From NCBI GenBank assembly GCA_025453715.1, contig JALOPT010000070.1, positions 1-7,907 of the forward strand: 7,907 nucleotides of DNA, given 5' to 3'. The position numbers and the translations under genes are program-made. The stretch comes from Methanoregulaceae archaeon. GTDB lineage: Archaea; Halobacteriota; Methanomicrobia; Methanomicrobiales; Methanospirillaceae. This document shows, one piece after another, positions 1-6,139 of the stretch (the first letter of the stretch is position 1; every line of letters starts with the position of its first letter). Below the pieces are notes generated by a model. That model made no database searches. It worked only from the letters and a program-made list of their open reading frames with translations, and was not told the DNA's origin.

Positions 1-1047
1 TCCTGCTATACCTCCGGCCAGGGCCATGGCCCCCTGTGTGCCGTAGCCTTCCCCGGTTACCCGGAAACGGTTCTGGCCGGGGATGGTAAACTCGCGGGCT
101 GTCATCTTGTTGAGCGTCAGGGTACCGGTCTTATCGGAGCAGATTGCCGATACGGAGCCCAGTGTCTCGACCGATGGCAGCCGTTTGACGATGGCACCAA
201 GGCTTGCCAGTGCCCGCGTCCCCATGGAGTACATCGTGGTCACGACAGCAGGCAGGCCGGTGGGTATAGCCGCAATAGCGAGGGCAATGCCTGCGAGGAA
301 TATCGTCTCGAAGGAATCCCCGTGGCCCAGGCCCAGGATAACCATCAGGAGCAGGTCGGCGATGTGGCCCATCTCGGTGCCCATCCCGGTGGTGGTCACG
401 ATCATCTCGCCGCGACCCCGGGTCACTGCGGTGTTCATAAAGGCCATGCAAAGGCGGTCGCCGAGCGGGACATCAGGACTGGTAATTGCCCCGGTGTCCT
501 TGGGCGAAGCAACACTCTCCCCTGTCAGGGCGGCCTCCTCGATCTCGAGGGTCGCCGTAACGAACAGGCGTCCATCGGCCGGCACACGGTTGCCAGCCTC
601 CATCAGTACGATATCGCCCGGGACAAGCCCCTCCGATTCGATCTCAACCGCTACGCCGTCGCGGCGTACACGGGTGATGTTCTTCATCATCTTCTCGAGT
701 GCGGCAAGGCTGGCCTCGGCCTTAGCCTCTCCATGCAGCCCCAGTATTGCGTTAAAAACCGTCAGGCCCAGCAGCACCACGGTCGTGCCCGCTTCGCGGG
801 TGACCACGAGGTTGATCAGGGCCACTCCCACCAAGAGGATCTGCATGAAGTCCTTGTACTGGCGCAGGAAAGCCTGCCAGCCCTTCTCCTTCTTTTTGGC
901 GGCCAATACGTTGGGGCCGTACTGTTGCAGCCGCTTCTCGGCCTCGGCCGTGTCGAGCCCTTTTGCCGGATCAACCTTCAGTTGCTCTGCAACTGCCTCC
1001 GGCGTCATCGAGTACCATTTCGGTTGTTCCTGTACCGTGTCTGCCAT
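1..1047 (-). CDS. P-type cation-transporting ATPase, N-terminal part (runs off left edge)
   Basis: This is the first 349 residues of a P-type (P2A/calcium-pump-like) membrane ATPase, which couples ATP hydrolysis through an aspartyl-phosphate to cation transport. Visible in order: a cation_ATPase_N domain (about residues 10-60, with YGPN), M1 (about 66-83), M2 (about 88-105), the actuator domain with TGES at 175-178, M4 with PTGLP at 262-266, and the phosphorylation motif SDKTGTLT with D305. The P domain continues outside the window. Two oddities: the stretch from GTEMGHIADLL to LMVILG lacks the usual TPLQ linker and most of M3, about 30-40 residues fewer than SERCA-type pumps, and the M4 Glu of PEGLP is Thr. 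The start at 1047 has GGAGG (1056-1060) eight bases upstream. An in-frame ATG at 1062 is possible but lies on that site. The gene follows ppk2 in an operon. The transported ion cannot be told from this fragment. Confidence 0.95.
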   Translation of the reverse strand, partial: MADTVQEQPKWYSMTPEAVAEQLKVDPAKGLDTAEAEKRLQQYGPNVLAAKKKEKGWQAFLRQYKDFMQILLVGVALINLVVTREAGTTVVLLGLTVFNAILGLHGEAKAEASLAALEKMMKNITRVRRDGVAVEIESEGLVPGDIVLMEAGNRVPADGRLFVTATLEIEEAALTGESVASPKDTGAITSPDVPLGDRLCMAFMNTAVTRGRGEMIVTTTGMGTEMGHIADLLLMVILGLGHGDSFETIFLAGIALAIAAIPTGLPAVVTTMYSMGTRALASLGAIVKRLPSVETLGSVSAICSDKTGTLTLNKMTAREFTIPGQNRFRVTGEGYGTQGAMALAGGIAG

Positions 1048-1064
1048 CCTGTCTGCCTCCATGG

Positions 1065-1958
1065 TCAGTATTTCTCCGGGATCCAGCGGAATGGATAGTC
1101 CGGTTCAACGTAGTCGCCCTTAGGCTGGCGCTTGGGCAGCTTCACCTTCTCACGGGGGACTTCCTTGTAGGGGACCAGGCTTAACAGGTGGGCGATGCAG
1201 TTCAGGCGTCCGCGTCGCTGGTCGTGAGAATCCACGACGTACCAGGGAGATTCCGGGGTATCAGTGGCCGCAAACATGGCGTCGCGGGCCCGCGAGTAGT
1301 CGTACCAGCGGCGATGGCTCTCGAGGTCCATCGGGCTGAGCTTCCAGATCTTGCGGTAATCGTTGATACGTTCCTCGAAGCGTTCGGTCTGGTCTTCCAT
1401 GGTCTCTTCCAGCCAGTACTTAACCAGGATGACCCCCGATCCAATAATCGCCTGTTCTACGAGAGGCACCCATTTCAGGAACTTCTCCACATCCTCCTCA
1501 GAAGTGAACCCCATTACCCGCTCTACACCTGCCCGGTTGTACCAGCTACGGTCGAAGAGGACCACTTCACCTGCCGCGGGAAGGTGCGGAATATAGCGCT
1601 GGACGTACATCTGGGACTTTTCCCGCTCGGTGGGTGACGGCAGTGCCACCAACCGAAAGACGCGGGGGCTTGTGCGCTCGGTGATACGTTTAATCACACC
1701 ACCCTTACCGGCGGCATCGCGGCCTTCGAAGAGCACACAGACCTTGGCTCCGCTGGCCTTCACCCACTCCTGCATCTTGACGAGCTCAACCTGGAGTATT
1801 TCCAGCTCCTTTTCGAAATCCTTGCGACTCATCTTAGCCCTGGTCTCCGCTGCTGCAACAGGATTTGTTACGTCAATTGCGCCGGGGTTAACACCATGCT
1901 CCCCGACCCCGGATTTTACCTTGCGTTTTCCGTGCTTCTTGCCTTTCTGCTTCGCCAT
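1065..1958 (-). CDS. ppk2: Polyphosphate kinase 2 (PPK2, class I-like)
   Basis: A 297-residue cytoplasmic PPK2 that transfers phosphate between polyphosphate and nucleotides; class I enzymes typically act on nucleoside diphosphates. Residue numbers are from the ATG at 1958. The Walker A motif GRDAAGKGG is at 79-87, the Walker B/lid region FDRSWYNRAGVERVMGF at 135-151, WKLSPMDL at 205-212, and the conserved C-terminal segment SPWYVVDSHDQRRGRLNC begins at 237. Length and motifs are complete for a one-domain PPK2. Eight of the first 15 residues are Lys or Arg, a basic tail that might touch polyphosphate (inference). The frame stays open to a TTG at 2006, but that codon lies upstream of the likely TATA box, so 1958 is preferred. 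No strong Shine-Dalgarno is seen, which fits a very short leader. The P-type ATPase starts 2-17 bases after the stop. Confidence 0.96.
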   Translation of the reverse strand: MAKQKGKKHGKRKVKSGVGEHGVNPGAIDVTNPVAAAETRAKMSRKDFEKELEILQVELVKMQEWVKASGAKVCVLFEGRDAAGKGGVIKRITERTSPRVFRLVALPSPTEREKSQMYVQRYIPHLPAAGEVVLFDRSWYNRAGVERVMGFTSEEDVEKFLKWVPLVEQAIIGSGVILVKYWLEETMEDQTERFEERINDYRKIWKLSPMDLESHRRWYDYSRARDAMFAATDTPESPWYVVDSHDQRRGRLNCIAHLLSLVPYKEVPREKVKLPKRQPKGDYVEPDYPFRWIPEKY

Positions 1959-1971
1959 AGTTACTTTCCCA

Positions 1972-2005
1972 TGTTCATACAACCATAATAAATCTCGTAT
2001 GAACA
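1972..2005 (-). promoter_or_regulatory. ppk2-ATPase operon promoter: TATA box inside a 9-bp inverted repeat
   Basis: TGTTCATAC (1972-1980) and GTATGAACA (1997-2005) are perfect inverted copies separated by 16 bases. The spacer holds TTTATTAT on the minus strand (1985-1992), a fair archaeal box A. A start site 25-27 bases downstream of the box centre falls near 1962, just before the ATG at 1958, so the mRNA would be nearly leaderless. The arms flanking the TATA box look like an operator that would block TBP/TFB binding, or a regulator dimer site. The repeat is seen directly; its function is inferred. The 10-mer ATTTATTATG recurs in the DUF2252 promoter. Confidence 0.6.
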
Positions 2006-2142
2006 ATCGGGAGGTTAACCGGACAGTCGTGAAGCCGAACAGGTGAACAGATCAAAAAATATCACAGCCCGGATGGTACTGTAATGCTGGAGAAATGTAC
2101 CGGAACTCCTCATAGGGAAACTAAAACAATCCTGTAGCATTC

Positions 2143-2163
2143 TTCCGCAAATTTTCTGCGGAA
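2143..2163 (-). terminator. Hairpin downstream of the small membrane protein gene, possible terminator
   Basis: TTCCGCA (2143-2149) and TGCGGAA (2157-2163) form a perfect 7-bp stem with a 7-base loop. On the minus strand it lies 24 bases past the stop of the gene at 2188-2412. A second small hairpin, AGATTT/AAATCT (2190-2195/2200-2205), overlaps that stop. Neither is followed by a strong T run, so termination is only a guess. The rest of 2007-2187 holds no gene that I can see. Confidence 0.3.
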
Positions 2164-2187
2164 CCCCCCTCTCGTAATCTAAAAGAG

Positions 2188-2412
2188 TCAGATTTTTCCA
2201 AATCTACGGAGTAAAAGACCACTTCCACCGTACAGTGCTATCGAAATAACAATGATTGAACCCCACCAGAGGATAAATGCGGTGTCCCCGGAAGCCAGTG
2301 CGCTCCAGAATTTCGAGATAACGAATAGTATCCCGATCGCGATGACGATTAATCCTCCATAAATAATGATGACCGCACCGAAACCCTGGGCGGACATATC
2401 ATCCATGTACAT
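2188..2412 (-). CDS. Small two-helix membrane protein, unknown function
   Basis: A 74-residue hydrophobic protein whose family I do not recognise. Two membrane segments are clear: about residues 9-33, from FGAVIIIYGG to VISKFW, and about 46-67, from ILWWGSIIVI to GLLL. A short acidic N-terminus (MDD) and a basic C-terminus (RRFGK) suggest a hairpin in the membrane. Three in-frame ATGs compete: 2412, 2406 and 2397. A TATA-like TTCTTATA on the minus strand (2429-2436) would put the transcript start near 2406, which favours a leaderless start at 2406. No convincing Shine-Dalgarno is present. It lies 58 bases downstream of the glycosyltransferase on the same strand, so it may be co-transcribed or have its own promoter. 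Confidence 0.65.
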   Translation of the reverse strand: MYMDDMSAQGFGAVIIIYGGLIVIAIGILFVISKFWSALASGDTAFILWWGSIIVISIALYGGSGLLLRRFGKI

Positions 2413-2470
2413 ACGTGGGTGATCCGGCTATAAGAAATCCGCCGATTAAGTTTGTACACTAGAATATCCT

Positions 2471-3559
2471 TTAATCAATATACTGTGCAAGTAACTCATC
2501 ATAGAGCCGTTTGACATTTTCCCTGGTTTTAGGCATGACCGGGAACCCGTTACACTTCATGGCCAGGGGGATATCCTCCGGCAGGTTGAGATTGTATTGG
2601 CTTTTTGAATAAAACCAGCCTGTATTGCTGTAATAATGTGAAAGATATTCCTGTTCAGGTTGCCCCGGTGTCGGAATGAAAAGCCCGTGACGTTTATCGA
2701 GTTCAGCAAGTTCCATCATTGAGGTATAACCTGACCGGCAGATGATAAACTTCGCCCGGTTCATCAGGTGTTCTTTTTCCTGTGTTGTTGCATAGGAAAT
2801 AAACGTGCAGTGGTCTGAAACTGATTGTACCAGTTTTTTTTGCGGACTACCCAGCAATGCAATCGTTGTCCCGTCAAGACCGGGAAGCATTGGCGTGAGA
2901 ATTTCCTCAAGACATCCTCTCTGGGGTTCCGGGCCGGAAATAAGGACGAGATAATCAAGGTCCTGTTCACTATCCGTTTTTTGTACGCTTGACAGGATTC
3001 CTGCAAAGAAAACCTTTGAATCGGTAAGACGGCGTACAGGCCTGGATAATTTTCCCGCAATGGACGTCGCACCCGGCGGGTTATCGAGAACAACGACCCG
3101 TGTAAAATTATCAAACAGGAAGTAATTGGCAAGGATAGAGCCAAGTTCGAGGGGCCAGAACAGGAGTGGGAGGGGGTAATGGATTTGGTGAGTGACAAAA
3201 AGCGTGGGTATTTTTAACGAATACACCCCGGGCCGGTTATCACTGATGATGAGATCATACCGGTTTTTTTCAAGAATACGTTGCAGGTTCCGGCGTTCTT
3301 CTGCAAGAGCATTGGCAATTCCTGGCAGTGAAGAAATGAATTTCGGGGTAAAGAAACGGCTTGTGCTGTAAGGTGCCGGGTAATCATTAAACTCAATGAA
3401 ACTGCATTCAGGGAATTCATACTGGAGGACGGTGAGTGCGTTGCCGCTTGCAGCGATGGTTACATCATGGTGATGGTCGAGCAGGGTCCGGATAATAGGG
3501 ATATCTCTCGTAGCATGACCTAGACCCCAGCTGAGCGGAGAGAGCAGTACATGAGCCAT
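2471..3559 (-). CDS. GT-B glycosyltransferase, MJ1255/TIGR00661-like
   Basis: A 362-residue glycosyltransferase of GT-B fold, distantly like MurG, that should transfer a sugar from a nucleotide donor to an unknown acceptor at the cytoplasmic face. The N-terminal acceptor half carries GLGHATR (12-18), SDNRPG (106-111) and THQIH (123-127). The C-terminal donor half carries SGPEPQR (208-214), RSGYTSMMEL (275-284) and PTPGQPEQEYL (296-306), the last two matching the nucleotide-sugar binding signature of this group. There is no signal peptide; a hydrophobic patch at about 128-150 may dock to the membrane. The ATG at 3559 is preceded by AGGTGAT, which matches the archaeal anti-Shine-Dalgarno though the spacing is tight. 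It is divergent from the UbiA-type prenyltransferase and shares its promoter region, suggesting a joint role on an isoprenoid lipid. Donor and acceptor cannot be deduced. Confidence 0.88.
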   Translation of the reverse strand: MAHVLLSPLSWGLGHATRDIPIIRTLLDHHHDVTIAASGNALTVLQYEFPECSFIEFNDYPAPYSTSRFFTPKFISSLPGIANALAEERRNLQRILEKNRYDLIISDNRPGVYSLKIPTLFVTHQIHYPLPLLFWPLELGSILANYFLFDNFTRVVVLDNPPGATSIAGKLSRPVRRLTDSKVFFAGILSSVQKTDSEQDLDYLVLISGPEPQRGCLEEILTPMLPGLDGTTIALLGSPQKKLVQSVSDHCTFISYATTQEKEHLMNRAKFIICRSGYTSMMELAELDKRHGLFIPTPGQPEQEYLSHYYSNTGWFYSKSQYNLNLPEDIPLAMKCNGFPVMPKTRENVKRLYDELLAQYID

Positions 3560-3630
3560 TCATCACCTGTTTAAATATCGAATAGTATGATTCTGCCAGA
3601 TTATTGAATGATTCGGATCTGAAATGAAAA

Positions 3631-3683
3631 TGATATACAAAAATCCCCTGAAAATCCCCATCAGTATATCAATTATTTAAACA
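3631..3683. promoter_or_regulatory. Divergent promoter: opposed TATA boxes around a tandem repeat
   Basis: TGATATAC (3631-3638) and GTATATCA (3664-3671) are perfect inverted copies, so each strand shows GTATATCA pointing toward its own gene. Between them AAAATCCCC occurs twice (3640-3648 and 3651-3659) with an 11-bp period, about one helical turn. As TATA boxes they would place starts near 3608 (minus, leader about 49 bases) and near 3694 (plus, leader about 24 bases with GGGAGGGG). A TATTTAAACA at 3674-3683 is an alternative plus-strand box. It is repeated in inverse at 3568-3577, which is too close to the minus-strand ATG to act as a TATA box. The middle repeats are a plausible regulator site for both genes. 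Confidence 0.5.
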
Positions 3684-3705
3684 AATGAGTGGTTAGTAAA
3701 CATTC

Positions 3706-3713
3706 GGGAGGGG
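3706..3713 (+). promoter_or_regulatory. Shine-Dalgarno GGGAGGGG that decides the prenyltransferase start
   Basis: The core GGAGG (3707-3711) is a strong match to the archaeal anti-Shine-Dalgarno and lies six bases before ATC at 3718. It is 51 bases upstream of the TTG at 3763, too far to serve that codon. It therefore argues for initiation at or near 3718. Confidence 0.55.
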
Positions 3714-3717
3714 TCGT

Positions 3718-4566
3718 ATCAATCAACTGGCAAGACTTCTGCGGTTCGGGGAATATGGGGTATTGTCCATCACGGTCGGATTGTTTGGAGCGTTTCTCGG
3801 GTCCTCCTCTGTCGATATCGCCCTTGTCTGGCTTGTGATTTTTATCATTTCCTCGTCTGCGTTCGGATTTGTGGTAAATGATATTTCAGACCGCGAACTG
3901 GATGCACAAACACCGTTTCCAAGAAACCCGCTTGCAGACGGTTCGATGTCGTTGAGCTTTGCGCTCCTGATCAGTGGTCTGCTTCTCCTCGTCACTCTCC
4001 TCAGTATGGTGTTCCTGCCAGCGAAGCTGCTCTGGATTGAGGGCCTGATCCTTGTTATGTTTGTCACGTACTCTTTTCTCATTGAAACAAAAAACATCGC
4101 CGGGCTTGACCTTGCCTATCACGCCATCCTCCCGATGCTCTGCGGTATGCTCGGATACCTCCTGTATTCCCCGGTTAACCTGACCGGTATCATCTTTTTC
4201 GCACTCCTGGCAATATTCGGGATCATCAGCGAACTCCTCAATGAGATCCGCGATATTGAAAAGGACCGGAATACCCGGAGAAATTCGGTCATGATCATGG
4301 GGGAGCGGGCTGCATTCAAGTGGACCATTGCCCTCATGGTCCTCGCATTAGTACTCTGTGCCTACCTCGTTTCAGTACAAATGGGGTACTACTGGCTGCT
4401 CCCGCTGTTCCCGTTCGGCTTACTCCTCGTGAGACCGGTGATCAGGGCAATGAACGATGCCAGTTACAAGGCAACATTTGTCGGGGAGATGAATACCCAG
4501 GCAATAAAAGTTGCCGGGATCTCCCTCCTGGTCTATTGTGCACTCCGGTTTACCGGGATCATGTGA
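3718..4566 (+). CDS. UbiA-family membrane prenyltransferase (possible ATC start)
   Basis: An integral membrane prenyltransferase of the UbiA superfamily, which moves an isoprenoid chain from its diphosphate to an acceptor (aromatic ring, glycerol phosphate lipid, sugar or haem). Numbered from 3718 (282 residues), the first Asp-rich motif NDISDRELD has N54, D55, D58 and D62, and the second, DIEKD, has D179 and D183. Both metal-diphosphate motifs are intact, and seven to nine hydrophobic segments are visible. The first standard start in frame is TTG at 3763, which would begin inside helix 1 and drop the typical LLRFGEYG lead-in. The frame is open upstream to a TAA at 3697 with no ATG, GTG or TTG. 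GGAGG (3707-3711) sits six bases before an ATC at 3718, which I take as the likely start. Acceptor unknown; it could be an archaeal lipid enzyme, but the divergent glycosyltransferase does not settle it. Confidence 0.88.
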   Translation: MNQLARLLRFGEYGVLSITVGLFGAFLGSSSVDIALVWLVIFIISSSAFGFVVNDISDRELDAQTPFPRNPLADGSMSLSFALLISGLLLLVTLLSMVFLPAKLLWIEGLILVMFVTYSFLIETKNIAGLDLAYHAILPMLCGMLGYLLYSPVNLTGIIFFALLAIFGIISELLNEIRDIEKDRNTRRNSVMIMGERAAFKWTIALMVLALVLCAYLVSVQMGYYWLLPLFPFGLLLVRPVIRAMNDASYKATFVGEMNTQAIKVAGISLLVYCALRFTGIM

Positions 4567-4573
4567 AGATATC

Positions 4574-4596
4574 CCTGTTGCAGCGAAGCTGCCAGG
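4574..4596 (+). other. Hairpin with GCGAAGC cap just after the prenyltransferase stop
   Basis: GCAGC-GAA-GCTGC (4580-4592) forms a 5-bp stem with a GAA loop, extended by CCTG (4574-4577) and CAGG (4593-4596) across a TT bulge. It starts 8 bases past the stop codon. The cap GCGAAGC is known as an unusually stable mini-hairpin. No T run follows directly, so it looks more like a 3'-end stabiliser than a terminator. Confidence 0.4.
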
Positions 4597-4668
4597 TTAC
4601 TGCACGACATTGATTTTCGTATAGCAACCCATGGCCCCGGTTTTCCCAGTTTGCCCCGGGTAATAACA

Positions 4669-4675
4669 TTTTTTT
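4669..4675 (+). terminator. T7 run, possible archaeal terminator
   Basis: Seven consecutive T residues lie about 100 bases past the prenyltransferase stop and before the convergent DUF2252 gene. Archaeal RNA polymerase stops at such T runs without a hairpin, so this is a fair candidate. Apart from this run and the hairpin at 4574-4596, the 150 bases between the two genes show nothing else. Confidence 0.4.
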
Positions 4676-4716
4676 GATGGTAAAATGGGTAATTTTTCTG
4701 AAATAAATTATCGGAC

Positions 4717-6120
4717 CTAAGTATCTGGCAGAGCCGTTATCTCACCCGATTGTATCGCTTCGAGGAACCTTTCACAGTCATGTTCGGCCTGGTACGCATA
4801 GAGCCCCGCAAACGTCCCGATTGCCCTGTCAAATACATCAGTTTTCCCGAGGTATCCCGAAATCATTGCCGCATCCCCTGATCGTGCATGGGCACGTGCG
4901 AGTGTCCATCCGCATATTTCGGCATACCGGGAAAGCTGGATGGGTGTCATAATGGTAACATCCAGGGAGAATTTCATATCCCGGAGCTGGCGCATATAAA
5001 AGTGGAGTCCCTTTTTACCCGTAGTCCACCCGAGCATCAAATCGCTCGCCGACTGCATCAGGCGCTGACCGACAACGACCCGTTGTCCGTGGCTGTCAAA
5101 TTCACTTTTTCCTGCATATGGCTCGAGTACGGAAGACCGTGCTTCTTTGATCTGGAGAAGCAGGGGGTCATTCTCTTCTGCCATCAGGAGTACAACACCA
5201 CACCGCATACCTACGCTGCCAACACCTACGACCTTGTAGGCGAGGTCCTCAACCCGGTAACGGTCAAACAGTACCCGGCGTTCGTGTGGCAGGGTTTCAC
5301 GATAATTCTCAAGGGCGATAAGGAAAAATTCGGGGTCGACATCTTCAGGCAGGGGGTGGTATACAACCGGGATTTCGTCTTTTATGAGCCGCCTTCCGTT
5401 CTGGACCTTGGTAATTTTTGGAAACACATACTCTGCTATACTTGTTCTTGCCTGCTGGGCAATCTTTTGCCTGTTCCGCTTCGCCTCGGCGTCCGGTGCC
5501 GATGCAATAATTGCATCCATATCAAGCTTGGCATACCATACATCGAGCACATTCATCGTCGAGAACTGCATCATTGCCTCACGATACGACCGGACACAAC
5601 TCCTCGTGATATTCCTGCCCTCCTTGTCAGAAAAACCATTATTCAGTGCAGCAATACAAAAACTGGCTGCAAGGCGCTTGATATCATACTCAAATGGTGC
5701 GGGGAGGGTCTCATCGAAATCATTGATATCGAATATCAGGTTCCGCTCAGGCGTCGCGAAAAGGCCGAAATTGGAAAGGTGGCAATCCCCACACGCCTGG
5801 ACTATGAGGTCCGTTGTCGGTGTCCCGGCAATATCCAGGGCATTCAGTGAAGCAGATCCACGGAAGAACGCAAAAACATTTTTTGACATGCGCCCGTAGC
5901 GGATGGGGATCAGGTGTTCGAGCCTTCCTTTACTTGACTCTTTAATTACCTCAACCGGGTCCGGCCTGTCACCTGGCGGGTTAAATTCAGCGTGTGAAAC
6001 CCGGGGAACTGTTTCCCTCAGGTCCTTTCCTTCCTGCCGCCGTTGTTCAGACGTTTTATAATCTGTAGTAAATCTTGTAATGCCAAATGCATCACGTTTA
6101 ACCGTCGTCTTCATTTTCAC
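4717..6120 (-). CDS. DUF2252 family protein, kinase-like motifs
   Basis: A 467-residue cytoplasmic protein matching DUF2252 along its whole length. Landmarks: IPIRYGRM (71-78), FAFFRGSA (83-90), ACGDCHLSNFG (109-119), DINDFDET (131-138), VVGVGSVGMRC (297-307), LQIKEARSSVLEPY (322-335), RQLRDMK (377-383) and RAHARSGD (409-416). The family's function is not established to my knowledge. GDCHLSN followed by NDFDE resembles the HGDxxxxN and Asp-metal motifs of aminoglycoside-phosphotransferase-like kinases. The later GVGSVG plus a strand ending QIKEA resembles a glycine-rich loop and ATP-binding Lys, so a permuted kinase fold is possible (inference). The start is a GTG at 6120 with GGTGA six bases upstream; an in-frame ATG at 6114 would be 12 bases away. 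It has its own promoter and is convergent with the prenyltransferase gene. Confidence 0.93.
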   Translation of the reverse strand: MKMKTTVKRDAFGITRFTTDYKTSEQRRQEGKDLRETVPRVSHAEFNPPGDRPDPVEVIKESSKGRLEHLIPIRYGRMSKNVFAFFRGSASLNALDIAGTPTTDLIVQACGDCHLSNFGLFATPERNLIFDINDFDETLPAPFEYDIKRLAASFCIAALNNGFSDKEGRNITRSCVRSYREAMMQFSTMNVLDVWYAKLDMDAIIASAPDAEAKRNRQKIAQQARTSIAEYVFPKITKVQNGRRLIKDEIPVVYHPLPEDVDPEFFLIALENYRETLPHERRVLFDRYRVEDLAYKVVGVGSVGMRCGVVLLMAEENDPLLLQIKEARSSVLEPYAGKSEFDSHGQRVVVGQRLMQSASDLMLGWTTGKKGLHFYMRQLRDMKFSLDVTIMTPIQLSRYAEICGWTLARAHARSGDAAMISGYLGKTDVFDRAIGTFAGLYAYQAEHDCERFLEAIQSGEITALPDT

Positions 6121-6139
6121 GCATTCTCACCCTCGAAAT

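Noticed and set aside
83..1123. Long plus-strand frame of 346 residues
   Set aside because: It lies antisense to the P-type ATPase, which has clear family motifs. The translation is low-complexity Ser/Arg/Pro-rich, as expected for the opposite strand of a GC-rich gene.
1188..1637. Plus-strand frame of 149 residues opposite ppk2
   Set aside because: It is a shadow of a gene with intact Walker A and lid motifs; no family resemblance is seen.
1959..2006. Upstream extension of PPK2 to a TTG at 2006
   Set aside because: The extension would be read from DNA that contains the TATA box and operator-like repeat. The extra 16 residues are not typical of the family, and the ATG at 1958 begins a basic tail directly.
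3640..3659. Possible CRISPR-like or mobile-element repeat (AAAATCCCC twice)
   Set aside because: There are only two 9-bp copies two bases apart, with no spacers, no cas genes and no target-site duplications. A regulatory tandem fits better.
4888..5850. Plus-strand frame of 320 residues
   Set aside because: It is antisense to DUF2252, whose motifs span the whole stretch. The frame shows no recognisable domain and no start signals.
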